Source of the DNA: UBA9732 sp963609725
GTDB taxonomy: Bacteria; Spirochaetota; Spirochaetia; Sphaerochaetales; Sphaerochaetaceae
Length of the DNA: 10,075 bases
Assembly: GCA_963609725.1 (NCBI GenBank)
Contig: CAVDLI010000058.1
Span: 1 to 10,075 of the forward strand
Reading direction: 5' to 3'
The notes under the pieces were generated by a model. The model worked only from the letters and a program-made list of their open reading frames with translations. It was not told the DNA's origin and did not search any database. The position numbers were made by a program, and so were the translations under genes. Of the stretch, positions 1 through 6,730 are shown in pieces (position 1 is the first letter of the stretch; each line of letters begins with the position of its first letter).

Positions 1-1
1 T

Positions 2-1528
2 TCTACAGATGGAAGTACAACATACACACAAGCGCAAGTTAAAGCTCCAACTGAAACAGATGTTGGAATTTGTTATTACAACTCTACAACAGGGCAGCTT
101 GTTTACAAAACAACTCACTTCTCAACATTCTTGGTAGGAGCCTCACAAAATGTGTATGATGAGTCTACTAATACAGCATATAAGCTGAGTTCTGATGGAA
201 AAATAAAAGATAATAATGACAAAGAAATGCAGGCGTGTGGCTTGGGTTCTTCTCTTGTTCTTCTTGATTGTAGTCTTTCCAACAATGTTTCTGATGAGTT
301 TACATCCAAGAACTGGGAAGTGGTTCATAACAACTGCAGTAAGATAACTGATTGCTATCATGAGAAGAATGTCACTGACTTCAGTGGTGGCTACGGCACG
401 AAGATAGAGCCTTATCTTGTTGCAACAAAAGAGCAGTTCCAGAATATAACCAGTAAGTATGATAAGTATGCATACTACAAGTTGGCGGATGAATACAGTG
501 AAACAAACCTTGAAGGCTGGGTTCCTGTAACATTACACGGTTCGTTTGATGGCAACGGGAAAGAACTTACTAATGTAACTGCATGCCTGTTTAGTCGTGT
601 AGGTTATAAGCTGAAAGAAGAAGATATTATTCTAAAGAACTTTGACGCAACATTAAATATAAGTTCTGTCGGACTATATGGCTCCGGTTCTCTTGTTAAA
701 GAGATAGACAATTCAGGAACAACAACATTTGACAGTATTAATGTTCATGGAAAAGTAGATGCCTATTGTAACATTGCATCATTCTATAATTATGGGACTG
801 CCAACTATGGCGACGAAAAAGGATCCAATTATACTGCAGTTTTCAAGAACTGTAAGTCCGATGCGACATTGATTTGTTCAACAGGAGAAACTGGTGGTGG
901 ATTTGTTGGTCATGGATATGAAGGTGCAAATAATACCATGACATTAATAATTGGAAGTGACTGCGAGTACACCGGAAAATTTTATACCACAAAAGGGAAT
1001 GGACACGCTTACATAGGTATGTGGAGCTCGTGGGGAGGAGATTCAATAAAAATTGGAGAGAATGAATATGTGAATTCCAATTGGGATGCAGATTGGAATA
1101 AGTACAATAGTGAAAATAACATAGCGATAACAGAAACAAAACCAAGTCTTTCAGAGACCGGATATACAGTGACTGTTGCTCAAGGGGTCTCTTATGTTGT
1201 TGTTTCAGTCAATGCCCAGCTGACGGCTTATGATGCAGATGGTAACGAAATTCCAAACCTGAGAGGTATTACTCTAACTCTTGGGAGCGAGAAAAAGGAA
1301 AGTGTTAACAATAGCACGGTTCTGTTGGAGAAGATAACTTCTGCAGTTATAAATAACAATGCAGATGCCTATGGGTATTCAATATCTAGCGAAGTAATGA
1401 CTGTAAATGTTCCGGGAAACTCGAATTATCAAACTGGAACTGTACGACTGACAGTGGCTCAATACAGCTCAGATGGTACAATTGTCGCGGCCGGCACTTT
1501 GGACTTGTGCACAATAAACAAGGATTAA
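2..1528 (+). CDS. Secreted beta-helix (GLUG-like) surface protein, 5' end outside window
   Basis: The reading frame is open from base 2 to the TAA at 1526-1528, giving 508 visible residues with the start missing; the TTG at 131 lies inside the protein and is not a real start. Around nt 80-135 a 'VYKTTHFSTFLVGA'-like segment resembles the end of an adhesin beta-sandwich module. From about nt 385 there is a 'GGYGTKIEPYLVATKEQF' signature, then 'YYKLADEY', 'GWVPVTLHG', 'FDGNGKELTNVTACLF'. This is the usual opening of GLUG or right-handed beta-helix domains in bacterial surface proteins. The region after it is rich in N, T, G, S and Y, as expected of an extracellular repeat protein. The C-terminal 120 or so residues look like another beta domain ('TGYTVTVAQGVSYVVVSVNAQL'). 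No LPXTG or membrane anchor is visible at the C-terminus. A role in adhesion or glycan binding is inferred only from the architecture. Confidence 0.75.
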   Translation, partial: STDGSTTYTQAQVKAPTETDVGICYYNSTTGQLVYKTTHFSTFLVGASQNVYDESTNTAYKLSSDGKIKDNNDKEMQACGLGSSLVLLDCSLSNNVSDEFTSKNWEVVHNNCSKITDCYHEKNVTDFSGGYGTKIEPYLVATKEQFQNITSKYDKYAYYKLADEYSETNLEGWVPVTLHGSFDGNGKELTNVTACLFSRVGYKLKEEDIILKNFDATLNISSVGLYGSGSLVKEIDNSGTTTFDSINVHGKVDAYCNIASFYNYGTANYGDEKGSNYTAVFKNCKSDATLICSTGETGGGFVGHGYEGANNTMTLIIGSDCEYTGKFYTTKGNGHAYIGMWSSWGGDSIKIGENEYVNSNWDADWNKYNSENNIAITETKPSLSETGYTVTVAQGVSYVVVSVNAQLTAYDADGNEIPNLRGITLTLGSEKKESVNNSTVLLEKITSAVINNNADAYGYSISSEVMTVNVPGNSNYQTGTVRLTVAQYSSDGTIVAAGTLDLCTINKD

Positions 1529-1560
1529 AAAAGTTGGACAGTTATCAAAAAATGTGTCTT

Positions 1561-1594
1561 CTGCCTCCCCATAGGCAGTGTACATAGATTTTTA
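1561..1594 (+). terminator. Weak hairpin after the surface-protein gene
   Basis: CTGCCT (1561-1566) pairs with AGGCAG (1573-1578) around a 6-nt loop, 33 nt after the stop codon. The T-run at 1590-1594 is about 10 nt downstream of the stem, so this is at best a weak intrinsic terminator. Confidence 0.3.
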
Positions 1595-1605
1595 TTATTT
1601 CATAT

Positions 1606-1639
1606 GCACCCTCTGGACTTACTGCAGGAGGGTGCTTTT
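1606..1639 (+). terminator. Intrinsic terminator downstream of the surface-protein gene
   Basis: GCACCCTC (1606-1613) pairs perfectly with GAGGGTGC (1628-1635) around a 14-nt loop and is followed by TTTT. It lies 78 nt past the stop of the surface-protein gene and is probably its main terminator. The T tract is short. Confidence 0.6.
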
Positions 1640-1671
1640 GTTAAGTTCAAATGTTTTACAAAAACTACCAA

Positions 1672-1703
1672 AAAAGGCTCCAGCAAAAATGGGTTTTGCT
1701 GGA
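1672..1703 (-). terminator. Strong hairpin, terminator-shaped on the minus strand
   Basis: TCCAGCAAAA (1679-1688) and TTTTGCTGGA (1694-1703) form a perfect 10-bp stem with a 5-nt loop. Read on the minus strand the stem is followed by GCC and a run of T (the As at 1670-1675), which is the geometry of an intrinsic terminator. No minus-strand gene feeds into it, since the next gene to the right, rdgB, is on the plus strand. It could stop antisense transcription or act as a leader hairpin ahead of rdgB. Confidence 0.45.
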
Positions 1704-1766
1704 TAGAACTAGATAGAATATGAATAGACAATTGAACTGTTTGGGCAAATGAATTATTCTCAATTT

Positions 1767-2378
1767 ATGAAAATTGTTCTTGCAAGTTCAAATGAGCATA
1801 AGAAAAAAGAAATTCAAAATCTTATGAAAAATCACGAAATAATTCTTCCAAGTCAATTGGGCATTTCTTTTGAATGCGAAGAGGATGGAGAAACTTTTCT
1901 TGAGAATGCAATGATTAAAGCAAAATCTTTATTTGCTGTTTTAGAAGCCAACAATATACACGATTATGCTGTTTTAGCTGATGACTCGGGGTTGATTGTG
2001 GATGCTTTACCGGGACAATTGGGAGTTAGAACTGCAAGATTTGGAAGTATAGATGGTATACATCTTCTTAGCGCAAAAGAGAAAAATGAACTTCTTCTCT
2101 CTAAATTGAAAAATGTAGAAGACAGTAAACGAAGTGCACGTTTTGTTTGTGCAATGGTATTTCTTAAAGACAAATGGACTTCTTATTGCGTTCAAGAAAG
2201 CGCCAAAGGCAAAATTTTAGATAAGGAAATTGGCTCACACGGGTTTGGTTATGACCCAGTGTTCTTTTGCAGTGAGGCAAAAAGTCCAATGGCATTACTT
2301 TCTGAAGAAGAGAAAAACTTATACAGTCATAGAGGAAAAGCGACACGAAAAATTCTTAGATGCATTGAACAGTTTTAA
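1767..2378 (+). CDS. rdgB: XTP/dITP diphosphatase (RdgB/HAM1 family)
   Basis: This enzyme hydrolyses non-canonical purine nucleoside triphosphates (XTP, dITP, ITP) to the monophosphate and pyrophosphate, keeping deaminated purines out of DNA and RNA; it acts in the cytoplasm. Visible family motifs, counted from the start at 1767, are the N-terminal 'MKIVLASSN..KKKE' phosphate-binding region, 'EDGETFLENAMIKA' (39-52), 'ADDSGL' (71-76, with the catalytic Asp), 'GVRTARF' (86-92), 'GFGYDPVF' (159-166) and 'SHRGKA' (187-192). The 203-residue length is normal. An in-frame ATG at 1749 would add six residues. Neither start has a clear Shine-Dalgarno, and 1767 is preferred because family members begin with MKIVLAS-like sequence. 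pepF follows 94 nt downstream with no strong terminator between, so co-transcription is likely. Confidence 0.93.
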   Translation: MKIVLASSNEHKKKEIQNLMKNHEIILPSQLGISFECEEDGETFLENAMIKAKSLFAVLEANNIHDYAVLADDSGLIVDALPGQLGVRTARFGSIDGIHLLSAKEKNELLLSKLKNVEDSKRSARFVCAMVFLKDKWTSYCVQESAKGKILDKEIGSHGFGYDPVFFCSEAKSPMALLSEEEKNLYSHRGKATRKILRCIEQF

Positions 2379-2382
2379 GGGA

Positions 2383-2406
2383 TAAGAGGTTTTGCAAAAC
2401 CTCTTA
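2383..2406. repeat. Perfect 24-bp palindrome after rdgB (member 1 of a palindrome family)
   Basis: TAAGAGGTTTTG (2383-2394) is followed immediately by its exact reverse complement (2395-2406). It starts 5 nt after the rdgB stop. It has no T tract, so it is not a standard intrinsic terminator. In RNA it would form a cruciform-like hairpin; in DNA it could be a dyad protein-binding site. Related palindromes occur at 4271-4292 and 9973-9997. Confidence 0.8.
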
Positions 2407-2460
2407 AAATTACAAATAAAATTGGATGAGACGAGAAAATCGGTCTAAAAGAATGTGAAA

Positions 2461-2466
2461 AAGGAG
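2461..2466 (+). promoter_or_regulatory. Shine-Dalgarno that fixes the pepF start
   Basis: AAGGAG lies 6 nt before the ATG at 2473. The in-frame GTG at 2455 lies upstream of this site, so the true start is 2473. Confidence 0.85.
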
Positions 2467-2472
2467 ATTGAA

Positions 2473-4254
2473 ATGGCACAAAACATTCCATTGAGAAATC
2501 AAGTTAAAGAAGAAGACAAATGGGATCTTTCCAAACTTTATGCAACAAAACAGGATTGGGAAAACGACCTTAAATTCCTTCAAGAAAACATGGAAAAGGC
2601 ATCCTCTTTTTGTGGGAAGTTGGGAGAAAGCCCAAAAATATTGTTAGAGGCTCTAAAGTGGGACACGGAGATGTCAATTATACTTGAGAAAGCATATGTG
2701 TATGCGTCTTTGCATTATTCGGGAGATGCAAGTGAGCCTGAAAACCAAAAGATGCTTGGCCTTATTTCCCAAGTTTATACATCTTATAGTGCAGCAACGA
2801 GCTTTATGACTCCTGAAATTCTTGCTATTGATGATCTTCCAAAATGGATTGAAGAAAAAGATTTTAGCGATTATAAGGTTTTGCTTTCAAAAATTATAAG
2901 ACAAAAAAATCATACTCTGTCTCATAAAGAAGAAGAGCTTTTGGCTAAAGAAGGTGAATTGCAAGAGACTGCGCAAAAAGCTTTTGGGATGCTTACAAAT
3001 GTAGATATGAATTTTGGAGATATAGATGGTGCGCCTTTGTCACAAAGCACGTGGTCACAGTTTATGAATCATCAGGATAGAGACATAAGAAGACGTGCTT
3101 ATGAAAAATTCTATGGCACGTATGAGTCTCACGAGCAAACTATTGCTACTTTGTATGCTGGCTCTGTTAAGCAAGATATTTTTAATGCAAAAGTTCGTGG
3201 TTTTGAGACAGCTCTTGATAAAGCTCTTTACAGAGACGATGTTCCAAAGAGTGTATACACGGGTCTTATTGAGGCTGTTCACAAGGCCTTCCCTATTCTT
3301 CATAAATACTATGCTCTTAGAAAAAAGGTTCTTAAGGTAGATGAGCTTAGACATTATGATGTGTATGTTCCTCTTGTTGGCTCTATCAAGACTCACAAGA
3401 CTTATGAAGAAGCTGCACAAATTGTAAAAGAAGCTCTTAAGCCTCTTGGTGCTGATTACACAAAAACTATTTATGATGGGCTTACAAAAGACCGTTGGGT
3501 TGACCGTTATGAGAACAAGGGCAAGCGTAGTGGTGCTTTCTCTAGTGGTGGCTTTATTGGGGATCCATACATTCTTATGAACTACAAGGAAGATGTTCTT
3601 GGCGATGTTTTCACTCTTGCTCATGAGGGCGGACACAGTATGCACAGTTATTATTCCAAGAGAAATAATCCGTTCCCTTGCTATGAATACACAATTTTTG
3701 AGGCCGAGGTCGCTTCTACTTTCAATGAGCAGTTAATTGCAAAATACTTTATGGATAATGCAGAAAGCGAAGAAATGAAAACATATATCATTGCAAAACA
3801 GGTCGATGATATTATTGCAACACTGTTCCGTCAGACTATGTTTGCAGAATATGAGCTTTTGTGCCACACTCAGCAAGAAAATGGTGAGCCTCTTACTGTT
3901 GATTCTTTGCGTAAGATTTATAGAGGGTTACTTGAATCTTATTTTGGGCCAGAAATGCATTTTGAAGAAAATTCTGATCTTGAGGGTCTTAGAATTCCAC
4001 ACTTCTATAATGCTTATTATGTGTACAAATACGCTACAGGTATTTCTGCTGCTATTGCTCTTTCTGAAAGAGTTCTTAATGGTGGTGAAAAAGAACTTAA
4101 CGATTACCTTGGTTTCCTTAAATCTGGTGGCTCTAAGTTCCCAATTCAATCACTCAAGGCAGCTGGTGTTGATATGTCAACTCAAGAGCCTGTTGAAGCT
4201 GCTGTTAAGAAATTTTCAGCATTATTGGATGAGCTTGAAAAACGCATAGGTTAA
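2473..4254 (+). CDS. pepF: Oligoendopeptidase F (M3 family zinc metallopeptidase)
   Basis: A cytoplasmic zinc peptidase that cleaves short oligopeptides, used in peptide nutrition and turnover. The start at 2473 gives 593 residues, the usual PepF length of about 600. The N-terminal half ('WDLSKLYATKQDWENDLKFLQ', then a helical region) matches the PepF N-terminal domain. The catalytic M3 domain holds the zinc motif HEGGH at residues 384-388, with H384 and H388 as ligands and E385 as catalytic base. E412 in 'FEAEVAST' is the third ligand, 24 residues after H388 as expected for M3. The 'HFYNAYYVYKYATG' substrate-binding segment at about 510-523 is also typical. The gene looks complete and active. 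It follows rdgB and is closed by the terminator at 4312-4347. Confidence 0.95.
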   Translation: MAQNIPLRNQVKEEDKWDLSKLYATKQDWENDLKFLQENMEKASSFCGKLGESPKILLEALKWDTEMSIILEKAYVYASLHYSGDASEPENQKMLGLISQVYTSYSAATSFMTPEILAIDDLPKWIEEKDFSDYKVLLSKIIRQKNHTLSHKEEELLAKEGELQETAQKAFGMLTNVDMNFGDIDGAPLSQSTWSQFMNHQDRDIRRRAYEKFYGTYESHEQTIATLYAGSVKQDIFNAKVRGFETALDKALYRDDVPKSVYTGLIEAVHKAFPILHKYYALRKKVLKVDELRHYDVYVPLVGSIKTHKTYEEAAQIVKEALKPLGADYTKTIYDGLTKDRWVDRYENKGKRSGAFSSGGFIGDPYILMNYKEDVLGDVFTLAHEGGHSMHSYYSKRNNPFPCYEYTIFEAEVASTFNEQLIAKYFMDNAESEEMKTYIIAKQVDDIIATLFRQTMFAEYELLCHTQQENGEPLTVDSLRKIYRGLLESYFGPEMHFEENSDLEGLRIPHFYNAYYVYKYATGISAAIALSERVLNGGEKELNDYLGFLKSGGSKFPIQSLKAAGVDMSTQEPVEAAVKKFSALLDELEKRIG

Positions 4255-4270
4255 AAATTTCATACTCCAA

Positions 4271-4292
4271 AGAGGTTTTTGCAAAAACTTCT
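4271..4292. repeat. 22-bp palindrome after pepF (member 2 of the family)
   Basis: AGAGGTTTTTG (4271-4281) pairs with CAAAAACTTCT (4282-4292) through 11 pairs, one of them G-T in RNA. It starts 17 nt after the pepF stop. The core matches the palindrome at 2383-2406. The T/A core is 5 pairs long here against 4 there. Confidence 0.75.
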
Positions 4293-4311
4293 AATATAAA
4301 GGTATAAATGT

Positions 4312-4347
4312 AAAGGCACTTCCTAAAATTAAAGGGAGTGCCTTTTT
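4312..4347 (+). terminator. Strong intrinsic terminator of the rdgB-pepF transcript
   Basis: AAAGGCACTTCC (4312-4323) pairs with GGGAGTGCCTTT (4334-4345), a 12-bp stem with one G-U pair and a 10-nt loop. It runs directly into TTTTT and a longer T-rich tract. Confidence 0.9.
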
Positions 4348-4382
4348 GTTTTTGTTTTGTTTTTTGTTTTGTTTTTTGTTTT
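4348..4382. repeat. Tandem T/G repeat, three 11-12 nt units
   Basis: Three consecutive units of the form G-T(5 or 6)-G-TTTT run from 4348 to 4382, followed by a degenerate remnant (GCGTTTTG, 4383-4390). The unit lengths are 11, 12 and 12 nt, a pattern expected from replication slippage. The tract starts inside the T tail of the pepF terminator and ends just before the candidate lipoprotein promoter. Confidence 0.7.
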
Positions 4383-4392
4383 GCGTTTTGCT

Positions 4393-4421
4393 TATACATA
4401 AGTTAAAATGAAATCTAGAAT
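4393..4421 (+). promoter_or_regulatory. Candidate sigma70-type promoter of the lipoprotein gene
   Basis: TATACA (4393-4398), a 17-nt spacer and TAGAAT (4416-4421) fit a -35/-10 pair, placing the transcript start near 4428, about 30 nt before the ATG. The -35 box is only a partial match. Confidence 0.35.
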
Positions 4422-4457
4422 AAAAATAATCAAAAAAACTAGATTGAACTCCTGTGA

Positions 4458-4970
4458 ATGGGGTTTGGTTTGGCCAAAAAAATTAAACTCGCCGACCTTT
4501 CAAAAGAAGAAAAGAATAAACTGCGTAAGACTGCAGTCTATTCTTTGTTAGTCACGTTCCTCGTTTGTGTAATTCTTGTGGGGTGTTTTGCATGCTCACA
4601 ACAAACACCAAATGAACAACAAAATCCAGACAAAAAGGCTGAAAGCCAACGCCTCTATTGGACTGGAATTCTAAGTAGTGACACAGATTGGAATCCTCAA
4701 ACAAATGAACAAAATGACGGCATTCTCTGTGGCTTTGATGAAGCTATGACAGCTCATACAAACTACGACGAGAGCACAGGCTGTCTTGTTATTGGGTTTG
4801 GCAATAAGCCTTACATTGAATACGGTAATATTACACTCTCTAGCTGTGAAGGCAATATTGAACTTTCTGATGGCTCAGTGTGGAGTGTCAAATTCTCTGA
4901 AAAGAACGGTATCAAGTATATGACTATCGTGGATTCAGAGGGGAAGACCGTCTATTACGACTGCAAGTAA
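4458..4970 (+). CDS. Small putative lipoprotein of unknown function
   Basis: A 170-residue protein that I do not recognise. It begins with an unusually long charged segment (residues 1-24, rich in K and E). A hydrophobic stretch follows (about 25-42), ending in a lipobox 'LVGC' with Cys43 as candidate lipidation site; Cys46 follows closely. After the anchor comes a Q/N/P/K-rich linker (47-63) and then a soluble domain of about 105 residues with beta character ('GCLVIGFGNKPYIEYGNITLSSC', 'GSVWSVKFSEK', 'YMTIVDSEGKTVYYDCK'). Four later Cys residues could form disulfides outside the cytoplasmic membrane. No clear Shine-Dalgarno precedes the ATG. The gene stands alone between two terminators. A single-pass membrane protein rather than a lipoprotein is the main alternative. 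Confidence 0.65.
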   Translation: MGFGLAKKIKLADLSKEEKNKLRKTAVYSLLVTFLVCVILVGCFACSQQTPNEQQNPDKKAESQRLYWTGILSSDTDWNPQTNEQNDGILCGFDEAMTAHTNYDESTGCLVIGFGNKPYIEYGNITLSSCEGNIELSDGSVWSVKFSEKNGIKYMTIVDSEGKTVYYDCK

Positions 4971-5098
4971 TTAAAAACTACAGATTACAAAAACAGGTCT
5001 TCCATAACATTATTCTTAATTTTTAATAGGAATTCAAAATAGTTTTTTATTGTATTATTTTTATTCTGTATATGTATGGTAGACAATATGAAACTGTT

Positions 5099-5127
5099 CC
5101 AGTCCCATGTCATGGGGCTGGTTTTTT
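5099..5127 (+). terminator. Intrinsic terminator downstream of the lipoprotein gene
   Basis: Ten pairs between 5099-5108 (CCAGTCCCAT) and 5112-5121 (ATGGGGCTGG, one G-U) enclose a 3-nt loop, followed by TTTTTT. It is 128 nt past the lipoprotein stop. It could end that transcript or belong to a separate short RNA. Confidence 0.75.
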
Positions 5128-5129
5128 AC

Positions 5130-5156
5130 GTTTTGTGCGCTCCTTTGAGCGAAAAC
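5130..5156. repeat. Bulged inverted repeat between converging genes
   Basis: GTTTT (5130-5134) and CGCTC (5138-5142) pair with GAGCG (5147-5151) and AAAAC (5152-5156), leaving a GTG bulge and a 4-nt loop. It sits between the plus-strand lipoprotein gene and the end of the minus-strand ATPase. It lacks a T tract on either strand. Confidence 0.4.
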
Positions 5157-5222
5157 TATTTACACTACCTTACTTTATGCCCTCTATTCCATCTCTAAAT
5201 CCAAATCAAATCTTCACAAAAC

Positions 5223-6485
5223 TCAATTTGTACAAACTTCTAAACTATTTGAGTTTAGTAAAAAATTCTTTAATCCCATAATAACAAAACCGTTATCATC
5301 TTGCCATGTTTTTATATTATCCCTTACAATAATGAACTTCCTAAAAGAGTCTCCTACTTGCATTAACGACCTTTTTTCTTGTATCCACTTTTCTTCATTC
5401 TCTAGCCTGTAAGCAGATTGAATATAATAGCGTTCATTTCCTCTGTTAGCAACGAAATCTACCTCTAATTGTTTTCTTACAGAGATTCCTTCTTTATTCT
5501 TTTCGTTACGTTCAATATTACCAACATCCACCTTGAAGCCACGGGCCTTTAATTCGTTGTAGATGATATTCTCCATAAGATGTGTTGGCTCTTGTTGTCT
5601 AAACCCAAGTCGTACATTTCTAAGTCCAACATCCACAAAATAGTATTTTTTGTTTGTTCCTATGTATTTCCTGCCTTTGATGTCATATCGTGCAGATTCA
5701 CTAACAAGGAAGGCATCTTCTAAATATTTGATATACGCAGAAATTGTTTTGTGAGAGCAGTTTGACTTCTTAGAACTACAGTAAGTATTTGCAATGATTG
5801 TAGGATTTGTAAGAGAACCTATAGAAGAAGCAAGAACATTAACAAGATCATCAAGGATATCACTATTTCTAATTTTATTTCGTTCAATAACATCATTGAT
5901 ATATACATTTGCAAACAGAGAATCTAGGTACTCTGTTTTTTGTTTATCAGTTTCCATTGTAAGAAGAGCAGGAAGACCACCATATGTCTGATATGTGAGC
6001 CAAGCATCATCAAAATCACCTTTCACAACTTCATAGTATTCTGAAAAAGTGAGAGGAAAGATTCGTACTTCATCACCTCTGCCTCTGAATTCCGTAATGA
6101 TATCTGTGGACAGGAATTTTGAATTACTACCAGTTACATAGACATCAAGATTATCAATATATAAAAATCCATTTAAGACACTTTCAAAATCGTCCATAAG
6201 CTGTACTTCATCTAAAAGCAGATAATACATTTTCTTGTCTTTGATTTTATCTTCTACATAGCGATAGCAGACATCGGGATTTTGTAAATCCTTTTGATTT
6301 CTGTTATCAAGTTGGATTTCTATGATATGGTTCTCATTAACCCCTTCTTTTTTTAGATATTTTTTGAAGAGTTTAAAGAGAAGATAAGATTTTCCGCATC
6401 TCCTTACCCCTGTTATAACCTTTATCATGCCATTATGTTTTCTGATAACTAAATCGTTAATATAGGAGATTCTATTTGCTTCCAT
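5223..6485 (-). CDS. AAA_14/DUF4143 family P-loop ATPase
   Basis: A complete 420-residue protein of the widespread 'ATP-binding protein, DUF4143' family, whose cellular role is largely unknown. The N-terminal AAA domain has Walker A 'GVRRCGKS' at 26-33, Walker B 'YLLLDEVQ' with D92/E93, a sensor-like 'VTGSNS' at 117-122 and the family signature 'EFRGRGDEVRIFPLTFSEY' from 132, which includes R134 and R136. The middle has the DUF4143 region ('YIKYLEDAFLVSESARYDIKG'). The C-terminal region has 'EVDFVANRGNERYYIQSAY', which resembles a degenerate PD-(D/E)XK nuclease-like fold. The end 'GLKNFLLNSNSLE' is typical of intact members. The start at 6485 is supported by GAGGT 6 nt upstream. The gene is divergent from the split-barrel gene and has its own promoter flanked by two copies of an unusual repeat. 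Confidence 0.92.
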   Translation of the reverse strand: MEANRISYINDLVIRKHNGMIKVITGVRRCGKSYLLFKLFKKYLKKEGVNENHIIEIQLDNRNQKDLQNPDVCYRYVEDKIKDKKMYYLLLDEVQLMDDFESVLNGFLYIDNLDVYVTGSNSKFLSTDIITEFRGRGDEVRIFPLTFSEYYEVVKGDFDDAWLTYQTYGGLPALLTMETDKQKTEYLDSLFANVYINDVIERNKIRNSDILDDLVNVLASSIGSLTNPTIIANTYCSSKKSNCSHKTISAYIKYLEDAFLVSESARYDIKGRKYIGTNKKYYFVDVGLRNVRLGFRQQEPTHLMENIIYNELKARGFKVDVGNIERNEKNKEGISVRKQLEVDFVANRGNERYYIQSAYRLENEEKWIQEKRSLMQVGDSFRKFIIVRDNIKTWQDDNGFVIMGLKNFLLNSNSLEVCTN

Positions 6486-6486
6486 T

Positions 6487-6525
6487 CTATTACCTCAATT
6501 TACGTATTTACGCGTTTTTTGGTAA
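6487..6525 (-). promoter_or_regulatory. Operator-like repeat, copy A, over the ATPase leader
   Basis: On the minus strand the copy is bounded by inverted ends TTACC and GGTAA. It contains two direct half-sites CGTAAA spaced 8 nt apart (CGTAAATACGTAAA). It covers the predicted transcript start and the ribosome-binding site GAGGT (6492-6496). It aligns with copy B at 28 of 39 positions without gaps. Confidence 0.6.
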
Positions 6526-6529
6526 AAAA

Positions 6530-6556
6530 ATAATAAATTTCCACATTCCATGTCAA
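6530..6556 (-). promoter_or_regulatory. Candidate promoter of the DUF4143 ATPase gene
   Basis: On the minus strand a consensus -35 TTGACA (6551-6556) is followed after 15 nt by TATTAT (6530-6535). A less consensus -10 (TTATTT) would give 17 nt. The box pair lies between the two operator-like repeat copies. The short spacer is the weak point. Confidence 0.5.
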
Positions 6557-6561
6557 TTCAT

Positions 6562-6600
6562 TTATTACCCAATATTGCATATTTGCGCAATTTTAGGTAA
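6562..6600 (-). promoter_or_regulatory. Operator-like repeat, copy B, upstream of the ATPase promoter
   Basis: On the minus strand it is again bounded by TTACC and GGTAA, with inner half-sites GCGCAAATATGCAA in place of copy A's CGTAAATACGTAAA. It lies 75 bp from copy A, upstream of the -35 box. An ATG follows its GGGTAATAA end, but the reading frame closes after two codons, so it is not a second translation start. Confidence 0.55.
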
Positions 6601-6730
6601 CGAAACTTCTTATTTATGTTAAGAATTGTGCTGGCTAATTGAAAAAGTGAATGCAACAAAAAGCCATCCAATAGCAAGTTACATTGGACGACTTGTTTAA
6701 AATAAATTAAACCAGTAAAGAGGTAAATAG

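Noticed and set aside
3055..3645. 196-codon open frame on the minus strand inside pepF
   Set aside because: It is fully overlapped by the strongly conserved pepF frame, has no Shine-Dalgarno, and its translation shows no recognisable domain.
3791..4249. 152-codon plus-strand frame within pepF
   Set aside because: It is a leucine-rich shadow of the CTT-rich pepF codons in another frame, with no start signal or family resemblance.
2473..4254. Codon-use shift in pepF (more CTT, GCT, GGT and CGT in the second half), suggesting a recombinant gene
   Set aside because: The change is gradual, and the catalytic domain is the conserved part. I could not show a breakpoint by eye, and codon counts against the whole genome would be needed.
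5072..5281. 69-codon plus-strand frame across the terminator at 5099-5127
   Set aside because: It runs through a hairpin plus T tract and into the end of the ATPase on the other strand, and has no Shine-Dalgarno.
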